A DNA stretch of 64,000 nt from an uncultured Lachnospiraceae bacterium (GTDB lineage Bacteria > Bacillota > Clostridia > Lachnospirales > Lachnospiraceae): contig CAKRFU010000011.1 of assembly GCA_934320845.1 (NCBI GenBank), forward strand, positions 1 to 64,000, in the 5' to 3' direction. Under the pieces are notes generated by a model. That model was not told where the DNA came from and made no database searches. It saw nothing but the letters and a program-made list of their open reading frames with translations. Each line of letters opens with the position of its first letter. Positions within the stretch are counted from its first letter, which is position 1. The position numbers and the translations under genes are program-made. Below are positions 34,978 to 45,109 of the stretch, piece by piece.

Positions 34978-36291
34978 CTATAAACTGGTCAGATATCTTT
35001 TTGTCTCCCAAAGAGTTACCTGTGTGCAGTATTCATTCCATTCCTGATCTTTACTCTTTATCAGATGCTCGGAAATATGTGCACCGACAACCTCCTGCAG
35101 AAAATCATCTTCTTCAAAGAGTTTGACTGCTTCATAAAGTGTCCTTGGAAGAGTTTCACATCTTTTTGCCTCTTTCTCAGATAAGTCATCCATACAGACC
35201 GGAGGTTCAAGTCCCTCTTTTATTCCTTCTAATCCTGCCGCCAGACATGCCGCGATAACAAGATAGGGATTTGATGCCCCGTCAGGACTTCTAAGAACTA
35301 TCCTTGCTCCGTCACTTCCTATGGAAGTAAGTCTTATAAGAGGACTTGAATTGGTAGATGACCATCCCACGGTAACAGGTGCAAGATATCCCGGTATCAA
35401 TCTTTTATAAGAGTTAACTATAGGATTATTTATAAGAGACATATTCGCAATATGGCTTAAAATTCCTGCCATAAACTGATATCCCTCTTTGCTTACACCA
35501 AGGTCATCATTTTCATCATTAAAAACATTTTTTCCATCCTTATATAAAGTAAATGTATAATGTGCCCCGGAACCTTTTGTATCCTTCTTTGGCTTTGGCA
35601 TAAACGTAGCATTCACACCATGTCTTTTTGCAACGGTACGAATAACAAGCCTTGAGGTCATAATATTGTCTGCCATGTCGAGTGCATCCGCATAGCTTAA
35701 ATCAAGAACATGCTGTGCCGCCTCATCCGAATGATAAGAAGTCTCAACACTTATTCCCATATCCGCAAGATAAAGCACCATATCACGCCTTGCATTTTCA
35801 CCGCCATCAGCAGGCCCAACATCAAAATAGCCGCCCTGTTCACTTGAATGATTGGTCGGCTCTCCATTTTCACCGAGGTCAAAAAGGAAGAACTCATTCT
35901 TGATGGCTACCCTAAATTCGTATCCAAGTTCCTTTGCCTCTGAAATAACTTTCTTTAAAATATATCTGCTGTCACCGTCAAACGGTGTGCCATCAGGTTT
36001 GACAACATCACATAAAAAACGTGCAACCTTGCCGTGCTGTGGACGCCAAGGAAATATAACAAATGTATCTAAATCCGGAACTAAAAATAATTCTTCATAT
36101 CCAGTACCACGGAAACCTTCAATAGCTGCACAATCGAACTTATAATGTCCGTCTAAAATCTTGTCAAGCTGATCAATTGTAGTGGCCATGTTCTTTAAAT
36201 TTCCGGATATATCTGTAAATTGAAGACGTATAAATTCTATATCTTCATCATCTATCAAATCTAATATATCCTGTCTGGTATATTTTGCCAT
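34978..36291 (-). CDS. glnA: Glutamine synthetase type I
   Basis: 437 aa, the GSI-alpha size of Firmicutes. It forms glutamine from glutamate, ammonia and ATP. Visible sites: FTDISGNLKN, AAIEGF, KNEFFLFDLG (metal-ligand Glu), FMPKPKKDTKGSGAHYTFTL (ATP/metal region), RLIPGYLAPVTVGWSSTNSSPLIRL. GGAGG lies 7 nt before the ATG at 36291; the ORF extends to 36312 without support. A consensus promoter at 36338-36366 drives it. No GlnR-type gene adjoins it; the ANTAR gene follows 39 bp downstream. It coexists with GSIII. Confidence 0.98.
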   Translation of the reverse strand: MAKYTRQDILDLIDDEDIEFIRLQFTDISGNLKNMATTIDQLDKILDGHYKFDCAAIEGFRGTGYEELFLVPDLDTFVIFPWRPQHGKVARFLCDVVKPDGTPFDGDSRYILKKVISEAKELGYEFRVAIKNEFFLFDLGENGEPTNHSSEQGGYFDVGPADGGENARRDMVLYLADMGISVETSYHSDEAAQHVLDLSYADALDMADNIMTSRLVIRTVAKRHGVNATFMPKPKKDTKGSGAHYTFTLYKDGKNVFNDENDDLGVSKEGYQFMAGILSHIANMSLINNPIVNSYKRLIPGYLAPVTVGWSSTNSSPLIRLTSIGSDGARIVLRSPDGASNPYLVIAACLAAGLEGIKEGLEPPVCMDDLSEKEAKRCETLPRTLYEAVKLFEEDDFLQEVVGAHISEHLIKSKDQEWNEYCTQVTLWETKRYLTSL

Positions 36292-36337
36292 CATTCTTCC
36301 TCCTTGTATCATTTATATATGTCTACACATTGTTCCT

Positions 36338-36366
36338 ATTATACATAAAAAACGTCAATGTGTCAA
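36338..36366 (-). promoter_or_regulatory. Promoter of the glnA-ANTAR-carAB operon
   Basis: TTGACA (36361-36366), 17 nt, TATAAT (36338-36343) on the minus strand, a full consensus match. The leader is only about 40 nt, with no hexaloop hairpin or terminator. Confidence 0.85.
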
Positions 36367-36476
36367 AGCAATTTGCAATTATTTTTATTCATTTTTCAGT
36401 TATATTTATTCATTTATATTTTACACAAATACAGCCTCGTTTTTTTAATATCATAACTAACCGTATAAATCCAAAT

Positions 36477-36513
36477 AAACAGGAGTACCGGCTGTTATGC
36501 GGCACCCCTGTTT
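36477..36513 (-). terminator. Probable terminator of gltBD
   Basis: AAACAGGGGTGCCG pairs with CGGTACTCCTGTTT on the minus strand (G.U pairs), followed by ATTTGG. It lies about 45 bp after the gltD stop. The stem is strong, the T-run weak. Confidence 0.65.
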
Positions 36514-36556
36514 CAATAAATTATATTTATATTACAATATTTTTATGGCAATTTTT

Positions 36557-38038
36557 TTATGCAAGATTTGTGTAACCCATAAGGAACTCATCTACCTCTT
36601 TCGCTACATGTCGTCCCTCATTTATTCCCCATACTACAAGCGACTGGCCTCGATGCATATCTCCCGCCGTAAATACCCTATCTACTGACGTTTTATAGCT
36701 ACCATCAGCTGTCTCAACATTTGTACGGGCATTTAATTTTACTCCAAACGCTTTTGCAACATACTCCTGAGTTCCAAGAAAACCTGCTGCGATAAGCACA
36801 TAGTCTGCCGGTATCTCAAACTCACTTCCCGGTATTTCGACCATATTTAATCTGCCTGTCTTTGCATCTTTCTTTGGTTCAAGTTTTACAAGTTTAACTT
36901 TCTTTAATTTACCGCTTTTATCAGCAATGAACTCTTTTACTGTTGCCTGATAAATTCTCGGGTCTTTTCCAAATACCGCAATTGCTTCTTCCTGACCATA
37001 ATCAGTCTTGCAGACACGCGGCCATTCAGGCCACGGATTGTTCGCTGCTCTCTCATCCGGAAGTTTAGGCATCATCTCTATCTGTACTACTGATTTTGCG
37101 CCCTGTCTTACTGCTGTACCAACGCAGTCATTACCTGTATCACCTCCACCGATAACAACTACATTTTTTCCTTTAGTGTCTACCCATCCGTCTTTTTTGC
37201 CGGTAAGTACATGTTTTGTAGAACGTGTAAGAAAATCAACTGCAAAATAAATTCCGTCGGCTTCACGTCCCGTTGCTTTAATATCTCTTGGATTTGATGC
37301 TCCGCATGCAAGAATAACACTGTCATAGTCTTTAACGATGTCTTCTGCCTTTACATTCTTTCCAACATCCGCATTTACTACAAACTTAACGCCCTCTTCT
37401 TCCATGACTTTCTGTTTTCTGTCGATAACCCATTTTTCAAGCTTCATATTAGGAATACCATACATGAGAAGTCCGCCAATGTGGTCGTTTCTCTCAAACA
37501 CAGTCACATCATGACCTCTTCTGTTAAGCTGGTCTGCTGCCGCAAGTCCTGAAGGACCTGAACCGATAACAGCCACTTTTTTTCCTGTACGGACTTTAGG
37601 TTTTCTTGCCTCCATAAGTCCGTTAGCATAGCCGTACTCAACAATGGCATTTTCATTTGCCTTACATGTTACCGGCGAATCATTGAGTCCGCATGTGCAG
37701 GCAGCTTCACAAAGTGCCGGACAAACTCTCGAAGTAAACTCCGGAAAGTTGTTTGTCTGGCGAAGCATCTGGAGTGCCTCCTTCATGCATCCGTGATAAA
37801 GAAGGTCATTCCACTCAGGCACAAGATTATTCAAAGGACAACCTGATGCCATTCCGTTTATCATCATACCTGACTGACAGAACGGAACACCACAGTTCAT
37901 ACATCTTGAAGCCTGCTCTTTTCTATCTTTATCACTCATAGGTGTGTGAAATTCATTAAAGTTCTTTATTCTCTCTAAAGGCTCTACTGCCTTGTTATTT
38001 TTTCTCTCATATTCAAGAAATCCGGTTGGTTTGCCCAT
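36557..38038 (-). CDS. gltD: Glutamate synthase small (beta) subunit
   Basis: 493 aa from the ATG at 38038 (GGAGG, 6 nt). It oxidises NAD(P)H and passes electrons to GltB. The N-terminal cysteine domain [12 protein letters not shown]...[14 protein letters not shown] holds [4Fe-4S] clusters; two dinucleotide folds follow ([17 protein letters not shown] and [17 protein letters not shown]), with [21 protein letters not shown] near the end. It lies 85 bp downstream of gltB in the same operon. Confidence 0.97.
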   Translation of the reverse strand: MGKPTGFLEYERKNNKAVEPLERIKNFNEFHTPMSDKDRKEQASRCMNCGVPFCQSGMMINGMASGCPLNNLVPEWNDLLYHGCMKEALQMLRQTNNFPEFTSRVCPALCEAACTCGLNDSPVTCKANENAIVEYGYANGLMEARKPKVRTGKKVAVIGSGPSGLAAADQLNRRGHDVTVFERNDHIGGLLMYGIPNMKLEKWVIDRKQKVMEEEGVKFVVNADVGKNVKAEDIVKDYDSVILACGASNPRDIKATGREADGIYFAVDFLTRSTKHVLTGKKDGWVDTKGKNVVVIGGGDTGNDCVGTAVRQGAKSVVQIEMMPKLPDERAANNPWPEWPRVCKTDYGQEEAIAVFGKDPRIYQATVKEFIADKSGKLKKVKLVKLEPKKDAKTGRLNMVEIPGSEFEIPADYVLIAAGFLGTQEYVAKAFGVKLNARTNVETADGSYKTSVDRVFTAGDMHRGQSLVVWGINEGRHVAKEVDEFLMGYTNLA

Positions 38039-38123
38039 AATTATCCTCCTTATCCTGTCACTCAACATTCCCGCACAGCCTGACCGGATGTCAGGCCTGC
38101 GTATAAACAGTATCTCTTATCGA

Positions 38124-41100
38124 TTATGCCTGATTTTTGTGTGCATAAAATGCTTCTATCTGTGCCTGCTCGTAGCTTAAACCTCTCTCTTCCATCTGAG
38201 CAATAAGCTGAAGCATCTTGCTGTAATCATAAGAAATGATTTTCTTAAATTTAGGAAGATAATCGCTAAAGTTTTCAAGGATATTCTTTCCTTTTTCTGA
38301 ATTTGTAGCTTCAACATGCTCCTCTATGATTTTCTTTAACTCAAGTACATCATATTTGTCAGTAACAGGCTGTGATGATACAAGTTCTTTGTTAAGTTTA
38401 AGGTATAAATCACTGTTTTCATCAAGTACATACGCAACACCGCCACTCATACCTGCTGCAAAGTTCTTTCCTGTAGGTCCAAGTATTACTACACGTCCAC
38501 CTGTCATGTATTCACATCCGTGGTCTCCGACACCTTCAACAACTGCTGTAGCACCTGAGTTACGAACACAGAAACGCTCACCCGCAATACCGTTTATAAA
38601 TGCCTTACCGCTTGTAGCACCGTACAGTGCAACGTTACCGATAATTATATTATCTTCAGCCTTGAATTTAGAACCGGCCTGAGGGTATACAACAATCTTT
38701 CCGCCTGAAAGACCTTTTCCAAGATAATCGTTTGAATCGCCGACAAGTTCAAGTTTAAGTCCCTTTGGAATAAATGCTCCAAAGCTCTGTCCGCCACTTC
38801 CGTGACACTCAACTGTAATCGTGTCCTCCTCAAGCGTATCACTGAATTTCTTTGTAATCTCAGAACCAAGTATTGTACCAAATGTACGGTTTATATTTGT
38901 AACATCTACAGTAACTTTAGCAGGCTCACCTGTCTGAAGTGACTTTTTAAGTTTAGGAAGTAAAACTTTCTCATCTATTGTCTTTTCAAGTTCAAAGTTA
39001 AATACATTCTTTGGATTGAATTTGTTTTCTTTTCTCTCACCGGCAAATGATGAATCAATTATCTCATTAAAGTTGATATGATGTTCCTTAACCTTAGGGT
39101 CATCCTTCACTTTGAGAAGGTCTGTACGTCCGATAAGGTCATCGACTTTCTTAATTCCAAGTAAAGCCATGTACTCACGAAGTTCCTGTGCAATAAACTT
39201 CATAAAGTTCTCAACATATTCAGGCTTTCCTTTAAATCTCTTTCTGAGTTCAGGATTCTGTGTTGCAACACCTACAGGACATGTATCAAGGTTACATACA
39301 CGCATCATTACACAACCCATTGTTACAAGCGGTGCTGTTGCAAAACCATATTCCTCTGCTCCGAGAAGTGCAGCCACAAGTACATCACGGCCAGTCATAA
39401 GTTTACCGTCTGTCTCAATGCGGACACGCGAACGAAGTCCGTTCATTATAAGTGTCTGGTGTGTTTCTGCAAGACCGAGTTCCCAAGGAAGTCCTGCATT
39501 GTAGATTGAGCTTCTAGGTGCTGCTCCTGTACCTCCGTCATATCCTGAAATAAGAATAACTGCTGCTCCTGCTTTTGCAACACCTGCTGCTACCGTTCCT
39601 ACTCCTGCTTCTGAAACAAGCTTAACTGATATTCTTGCATCTTTATTACTATTCTTAAGGTCGTAGATAAGCTGTGCCAAATCTTCGATAGAATAGATGT
39701 CATGATGTGGTGGAGGTGAGATAAGACTTACACCCGGTGTTGAATGTCTTGTTTTGGCTACCCAAGGATAAACCTTTCCGCCTGGAAGATGTCCGCCTTC
39801 ACCAGGCTTAGCTCCCTGTGCCATTTTAATCTGAATTTCTTTTGCACTGACAAGATAACGTGATGTAACACCAAAACGTCCTGATGCAACCTGTTTGATT
39901 GCTGAACATCTGTCCTCCGGCTGTCCTGCTGTAAGAAGTCTGTCAAGACTTTCACCACCCTCACCACTGTTTGATTTACCGTGAAGGTGATTCATTGCAA
40001 TGGCAAGTGTCTCATGTGCTTCCTGAGAAATTGAACCATATGACATAGCTCCTGTCTTAAATCTCTTAACTATCTCGTCAACGCTCTCAACCTCATCAAT
40101 TGAAATTCCTTTTTTAGGATAATTGAAATCAAGCATGCTTCTAAGTGTTACATTATGCTCTTTTTCATCTATGCATTTTGAATACTGTTTAAACAGTTCA
40201 TAACTTCCTGTCCATGCAGCCTGCTGTAAAAGATGGATTGTCTCAGGATTATATAAATGTTCCTCTTTGTGTCCTCTTTCTTTATGCTGGCCACGGCTTT
40301 CAAGGTTCATATCCGTCTCAAGTCCGAGTGGATCAAATGCTGCTGAATGAAGGGCATCAACCTGTTTTTCAATATCCTCAAGTGTAATATCTCCTGCACA
40401 GCATACTGTATCAGTAAAGTATTTCTCAATAACATCCTCTGATATACCAATTGCCTCAAAAATTTTTGAACCCTGATATGACTGAATTGTAGAAATACCC
40501 ATTTTAGAAGTAATCTTTACAATTCCGTGAAGAACTGCCGAATCATAATCATCAACTGCTGCATAATAGTCTTTATCAAGAAGATTCTGGTCAATAAGTT
40601 CTTTTATTGTGCTATGTGCAAGATAAGGATTTATCGCACATGCTCCATATCCTAAGATTGTCGCAAAGTGATGTACTTCTCTTGGTTCTGCCGATTCAAG
40701 AATCATTGCCACGCTTGTTCTCTTCTTTGTAGTTACAAGATGCTGCTGCATTGAAGCAACTGCAAGAAGTGACGGAATAGCTACATGGTTTTCATCAACT
40801 CCCCTGTCAGTAAGAATAAGGATATTAGCACCCTCCTTGTAAGCTCTGTCAGCTTCAAGGCACATACGGTCAAGTGCTTTTTTAAGTGATGTATTCTTAT
40901 AATAAGTAATAGGAATATCTACACACTTAAATCCCTCTTTATCCATATATTTAATCTTCATAAGGTCTGTATCCGTAAGAATAGGATTGCGGATTTTAAG
41001 CACCTTACAGTTATCTGCTTTTTCTTCAAGAAGGTTTCCGTCCTCACCGATATAAACGCTTGTTGATGTTACGATTTCTTCTCTTATTGCATCGATAGGC

Positions 41101-42716
41101 GGGTTTGTAACCTGCGCAAAAAGCTGTTTGAAGTAGTTGAACAAAGGCTGAGGCTTATCTGAAAGCATAGGAAGCGGTGTGTCAGTACCCATTGAAGCAA
41201 TAGGCTCTGCACCTTTCTGTGCCATCGGAAGAATTGACTCTTTGTAATCCTCGTAAGTATATCCAAATGCTTTCTGAAGTCTTGCTCTTTCTTCGTCTGT
41301 AAATTCCTCAACCTTTTTATTAGGAATACGAAGTTCCTTCAATGTAACAAGATTGCTGTTAAGCCACTCACCATAAGGCTGGCGTGATGCATATTTTTCT
41401 TTTAGAACCTCGTCATCGATAAGCTCACCCTTAACCGTATCAACAAGAAGCATACGTCCCGGTCTCAATCTGTCTTTCTTGACAATCTTTTCAGGTGGAA
41501 TATCAAAAACACCTACTTCCGATGAAAGAATGAGCTGGTCATCAGTTGTAATGTAATAACGTGAAGGACGAAGACCGTTTCTGTCAAGAACAGCTCCCAT
41601 AATGTCTCCATCAGAGAAAAGGATTGAAGCCGGTCCATCCCAAGGCTCCATCATTGTTGCATAATACTGATAGAAGTCTCTCTTTTTCTGGCTTACGCTC
41701 ATATCGTGTTCCCAAGGTTCAGGTATAGTAATCATGACAGCAAGCGGAAGTTCCATACCACTCATTACAAGAAATTCAAGTGTATTATCAAGTCTTGCCG
41801 AATCCGAACCATTTGGATTTACAACCGGAAGGACCTTGTGGAAATCGTTTGCAAGAAGCGATGTCTCCATTGTCTCCTCACGCGCAAGCATCTTATCCGC
41901 ATTACCTACAATAGTGTTAATCTCACCATTGTGAACAATAAATCTGTTTGGATGTGCTCTCATCCAGCTTGGATTTGTGTTTGTACTAAATCTTGAATGC
42001 ACTGTTGCGATAGCAGATACATAATCAGGATCCTGAAGGTCTTTGAAGAAAAGACGAAGCTGTCCAACAAGGAACATACCCTTATAAACTATTGTACGGC
42101 TTGAAAATGAGACAACGTATGTATCATCATTACTCTGCTCAAACACACGGCGTGCAACATACAGTTTGCGGTCAAAATCAAGTCCTTTTTCAACATCCTC
42201 AGGTCTTTTAACAAATGCCTGCATAATACATGGCATGCACTCAAGTGCTTTATGTCCTAATATGTCAGGTTCAGTCGGAACTTTTCTCCATCCAAGAAGC
42301 TCAAGTCCCTCTTTTTCAATAATGACTTCAAACATTTTCTTAGCACGGTTTCTTTTAAGTTCATCCTGCGGGAAGAAAAACATTCCAATACCGTAATCTC
42401 TCTCTTCTCCAATTTCAAAACCGAGTGGTTTAACTGCTTTTTTGAAAAATTTATGTGATATCTGTAAAAGAATCCCAACACCATCACCGGTCTTACCTTC
42501 TGCATCTTTACCGGCACGATGCTCTAATTTTTCAACAATATCAAGAGCTCCCGAAACAGTATCATGTGTTTTATTTCCCTTAATATTTACAATAGAACCA
42601 ATACCACAGTTATCATGTTCGTAACGAGGATCGTAAAGCCCTCTCTTTTCATGGTCAATAACTTTTGAGGCTTTTGCTAAAACCCTGCTGTTACAAGTTT
42701 CAGTATTTGTCATCAT
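38124..42716 (-). CDS. gltB: Glutamate synthase large (alpha) subunit
   Basis: About 1530 aa. It converts 2-oxoglutarate plus glutamine to two glutamates. A short propeptide ends at the class II amidotransferase Cys (RYEHDNCGIGSIV). A central domain is followed by the FMN-binding synthase domain with LVSEAGVGTVAAGVAKAGA and GYDGGTGAAP and the [3Fe-4S] cysteines in CVMMRVCNLDTCPVGVATQ, then the GXGXG beta-helix (GSGGQSFGAF...GGKIVVYP). The ORF extends to 42728, but GGAGG lies within that part, so the start is 42716 or 42713. The leader at 42795-42995 carries an ANTAR-type hairpin plus a long terminator. Confidence 0.98.
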   Translation of the reverse strand: MMTNTETCNSRVLAKASKVIDHEKRGLYDPRYEHDNCGIGSIVNIKGNKTHDTVSGALDIVEKLEHRAGKDAEGKTGDGVGILLQISHKFFKKAVKPLGFEIGEERDYGIGMFFFPQDELKRNRAKKMFEVIIEKEGLELLGWRKVPTEPDILGHKALECMPCIMQAFVKRPEDVEKGLDFDRKLYVARRVFEQSNDDTYVVSFSSRTIVYKGMFLVGQLRLFFKDLQDPDYVSAIATVHSRFSTNTNPSWMRAHPNRFIVHNGEINTIVGNADKMLAREETMETSLLANDFHKVLPVVNPNGSDSARLDNTLEFLVMSGMELPLAVMITIPEPWEHDMSVSQKKRDFYQYYATMMEPWDGPASILFSDGDIMGAVLDRNGLRPSRYYITTDDQLILSSEVGVFDIPPEKIVKKDRLRPGRMLLVDTVKGELIDDEVLKEKYASRQPYGEWLNSNLVTLKELRIPNKKVEEFTDEERARLQKAFGYTYEDYKESILPMAQKGAEPIASMGTDTPLPMLSDKPQPLFNYFKQLFAQVTNPPIDAIREEIVTSTSVYIGEDGNLLEEKADNCKVLKIRNPILTDTDLMKIKYMDKEGFKCVDIPITYYKNTSLKKALDRMCLEADRAYKEGANILILTDRGVDENHVAIPSLLAVASMQQHLVTTKKRTSVAMILESAEPREVHHFATILGYGACAINPYLAHSTIKELIDQNLLDKDYYAAVDDYDSAVLHGIVKITSKMGISTIQSYQGSKIFEAIGISEDVIEKYFTDTVCCAGDITLEDIEKQVDALHSAAFDPLGLETDMNLESRGQHKERGHKEEHLYNPETIHLLQQAAWTGSYELFKQYSKCIDEKEHNVTLRSMLDFNYPKKGISIDEVESVDEIVKRFKTGAMSYGSISQEAHETLAIAMNHLHGKSNSGEGGESLDRLLTAGQPEDRCSAIKQVASGRFGVTSRYLVSAKEIQIKMAQGAKPGEGGHLPGGKVYPWVAKTRHSTPGVSLISPPPHHDIYSIEDLAQLIYDLKNSNKDARISVKLVSEAGVGTVAAGVAKAGAAVILISGYDGGTGAAPRSSIYNAGLPWELGLAETHQTLIMNGLRSRVRIETDGKLMTGRDVLVAALLGAEEYGFATAPLVTMGCVMMRVCNLDTCPVGVATQNPELRKRFKGKPEYVENFMKFIAQELREYMALLGIKKVDDLIGRTDLLKVKDDPKVKEHHINFNEIIDSSFAGERKENKFNPKNVFNFELEKTIDEKVLLPKLKKSLQTGEPAKVTVDVTNINRTFGTILGSEITKKFSDTLEEDTITVECHGSGGQSFGAFIPKGLKLELVGDSNDYLGKGLSGGKIVVYPQAGSKFKAEDNIIIGNVALYGATSGKAFINGIAGERFCVRNSGATAVVEGVGDHGCEYMTGGRVVILGPTGKNFAAGMSGGVAYVLDENSDLYLKLNKELVSSQPVTDKYDVLELKKIIEEHVEATNSEKGKNILENFSDYLPKFKKIISYDYSKMLQLIAQMEERGLSYEQAQIEAFYAHKNQA

Positions 42717-42794
42717 TTCTACCTCCATATCAATATTCTACAACTTTGTGTTTTTCTTTAAATACTCTTTGGATATATTTGATTTACATATAGT

Positions 42795-42995
42795 AAACAA
42801 AAAGAGGCTCAGCAAATAACAGAAAACACTTTTTTACATAGCAACTCCTATATAATACACATGCATATATATTAAAAACAAATATACTCTACACATATAT
42901 CATATATAGAAGAAACTTTCTCAGAAAACAGATGCTGTATATACATCTGTCTGCTGATAAATGTTTTCTCATCATTTGCTGAACCCCTTTGTTCA
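42795..42995 (-). promoter_or_regulatory. ANTAR-type attenuator leader of gltBD
   Basis: At the expected 5' end of the RNA the minus strand forms TGAAC-AAAGGG-GTTCA (42995-42980), a six-base loop with A first and G fourth, near-identical to the GSIII hairpin. Its loop and 3' arm also pair as AGGGGTTCAGCAAAT (42988-42974) with ATTTGCTGAGCCTCT (42817-42803), followed by TTTTGTTT, giving a terminator that closes a 156-nt structured loop. That loop contains ACAGATG...CATCTGT. Confidence 0.7.
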
Positions 42996-43008
42996 TCAAA
43001 CTGGTTTG

Positions 43009-43037
43009 ATTATATATTTTTTTGATAAAAAAAGCAA
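43009..43037 (-). promoter_or_regulatory. Promoter of gltBD
   Basis: TTGCTT (43032-43037), 17 nt, TATAAT (43009-43014) on the minus strand. Transcription would begin about 7 nt before the hexaloop hairpin. Confidence 0.65.
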
Positions 43038-43039
43038 TA

Positions 43040-43302
43040 TTATTTAGTCAATTTGTGTTTTTTACTAATAAAATTAAGTGAAATTGATTTTAAGTTTATT
43101 TTCTTCACTTTATCAAACTTACATTCTAAAGATGGTATTGATAAAATTTATTTTTTTAAGAGTTTTTTTCTCTTATAACACCCACATACATCAATGTCAC
43201 ACAATCTGCTAAAAATGCAATATACAAATTTTTATTTGCTTTTATTCTCCACTCGTCATACAATTATCAGGAACAATAACTATAGAAACGGGGACTATCT
43301 AA
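43040..43302. other. AT-rich intergenic region between gltB promoter and the two-component operon
   Basis: Strongly AT-rich with runs of A and T and a small AAGAG-T7-CTCTT hairpin (about 43158-43174). It must hold the promoter of the response regulator gene, but no convincing -35/-10 pair was picked. Confidence 0.4.
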
Positions 43303-43983
43303 ATGCAACAAATTCTCATAATAGAAGATGACTTAAGCCTTAACAAAGGACTTTGCCAAGCTCTTAAATCAAGTGACAGACAGATTTTTTCGTGCACAAA
43401 CCTGACACATGCAAGACAACAGCTTGCCTGCTTTAAGGCTTCGCTTATACTGCTTGACATCTCCCTGCCCGATGGAAATGGTCTTGATTTTCTCCCCGAA
43501 TTAAAAGCTGATTTTCCGGACATTCCTGTCATTCTACTCACAGCCAATGATACTGACATAGATATTGTAAACGGTCTCGAACTTGGTGCTGATGACTACA
43601 TTACAAAACCTTTTTCCCTTGCCATTCTTCGTGCCAGGGTAAATACCCAGCTAAGAAAACACCCCTGCCATGATTCCAAAACTGATAGTTCAGTTATAAC
43701 AATAGATAACTTTTCATTCGACTTTGTACATCTTAATTTTTTCGTTTCCGGTACACCCGTTGAATTAAGCAAAACAGAACAAAAACTCCTGTGTCTGCTT
43801 GTCGAAAACCGTGGACATGTCATGACCCGTGATATTCTTACCGACCGCATATGGACTGATGGCGGCGATTATGTAGACAACAATGCTCTTTCCGTGGTAA
43901 TCAAAAGATTACGTGACAAACTCGGTGCTTCTGATTACATACATACCATTTACGGAATTGGATATAAATGGGACAAAAAATAA
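43303..43983 (+). CDS. OmpR-family response regulator
   Basis: 226 aa. The receiver has the acidic pair IIEDDLSLN, the phospho-acceptor in LILLDISLPDGNGLDF, Thr in VILLTAND and Lys in DDYITKPF. A winged helix (Trans_reg_C) has ELSKTEQKLLCLLVENRGHVMTRDIL and VDNNALSVVIKRLRDKLG...IHTIYGIGYKW. The next genes are a histidine kinase and an ABC exporter, so it probably activates the exporter in response to a cell-envelope or peptide stress, as BceR-like regulators do. Confidence 0.95.
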   Translation: MQQILIIEDDLSLNKGLCQALKSSDRQIFSCTNLTHARQQLACFKASLILLDISLPDGNGLDFLPELKADFPDIPVILLTANDTDIDIVNGLELGADDYITKPFSLAILRARVNTQLRKHPCHDSKTDSSVITIDNFSFDFVHLNFFVSGTPVELSKTEQKLLCLLVENRGHVMTRDILTDRIWTDGGDYVDNNALSVVIKRLRDKLGASDYIHTIYGIGYKWDKK

Positions 43984-44086
43984 AACACGGATTATTCTAA
44001 TTACAAAACATTTATAACATACAAAACATCTGACCATAGTTCAATGTATCATTGATAAAATACACTAATACAACGAAAGGAATCCT

Positions 44087-44992
44087 ATGATTAAAGATTT
44101 TATTATATTGGCTCAACTTATAATTATTTTATTTTGCATAACTGCAATGTTTATAAACAGACATAAAACCGACAATCTTCTTTCTTCCCTTGAAAACATG
44201 ATAGATACCGCACTAAACGGTAAATTTATCGAAAATAGTTTTGATGAAAGCCGTCTCTCTGCACTTGAGACAAAATTTGCACAATACCTTTCCGGCTCTG
44301 CTCTCTCAACGCAAAATATTAAACAGGAAAAAGACAGCATCAAAACTCTTATCGCCGATATTTCACATCAGACAAAAACACCTATTGCAAACATACTTCT
44401 CTACTGTGAACTCCTTTTAGAAGATGAATTTTCCGAAAATTTAAAAAATAATCTTACTGCACTTTATTCACAAACCCAAAAACTGCGTTTTCTGATTGAT
44501 TCTCTTATAAAACTGTCGCGGCTTGAAACCGGGATTATATCCCTTTCTCCTAAAATACAAAATCTGCAGCCATTACTTGATAAAGTCTTTATTCAATATA
44601 AACAAAAAGCTGAAGCAAAGGGTTTATACATAAAAAACACCAAAACTTCTGCTACAGCACTGTTTGATGCCAAATGGACGCTCGAAGCCTTGTGCAATAT
44701 AGTTGATAATGCTGTCAAATACACATCCTCCGGCGGAATTTCAATTGATGTCATAGTATATGAATTTTTCGTCCGCATTGATATTTCTGATACCGGTATA
44801 GGCATTTCCAAACATGACTATTCAAAGATTTTTTCAAGATTTTACCGTTGCGAAAATGTCAATACTACAGAAGGCGTAGGAATCGGTCTTTATCTCGCAA
44901 GGAAAATAATTTCCGGTGAAAATGGATATATCAAAGCTGCTTCTTCATGCGGTCAGGGCTCTACTTTTTCTGTATTTCTTTCAAAACTGTAA
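44087..44992 (+). CDS. Sensor histidine kinase
   Basis: 301 aa. One N-terminal membrane helix (FIILAQLIIILFCITAMFI), no extracellular domain, then HisKA with ADISHQTKTPIANILLYCELL (phospho-His) and HATPase with LEALCNIVDNAVKYTSSGGI, DISDTGIGISK and EGVGIGLYLARKII. With almost nothing outside the membrane it likely senses through a partner, most simply the ABC permease encoded downstream, as BceS-type kinases do; those normally have two helices, so one is a difference. It lies 103 bp after the response regulator gene. Confidence 0.93.
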   Translation: MIKDFIILAQLIIILFCITAMFINRHKTDNLLSSLENMIDTALNGKFIENSFDESRLSALETKFAQYLSGSALSTQNIKQEKDSIKTLIADISHQTKTPIANILLYCELLLEDEFSENLKNNLTALYSQTQKLRFLIDSLIKLSRLETGIISLSPKIQNLQPLLDKVFIQYKQKAEAKGLYIKNTKTSATALFDAKWTLEALCNIVDNAVKYTSSGGISIDVIVYEFFVRIDISDTGIGISKHDYSKIFSRFYRCENVNTTEGVGIGLYLARKIISGENGYIKAASSCGQGSTFSVFLSKL

Positions 44993-45109
44993 GATTTCAC
45001 TTTACCTCTTGAAAGATTCTAGAAAGTTTTATATGCGATACTTTTTTCTGGACAATAATAAATTTTAGATTGGGGCATTTTAGTATAAAATTATTTTATT
45101 TCTAAATAT

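Noticed and set aside
43009-43300. Second ANTAR hairpin (P1) upstream of the gltB hairpin
   Set aside because: ATCAA-ACCAGT-TTGAT has a six-base loop but G at position 5, not 4, and it overlaps the -10 and predicted transcription start.
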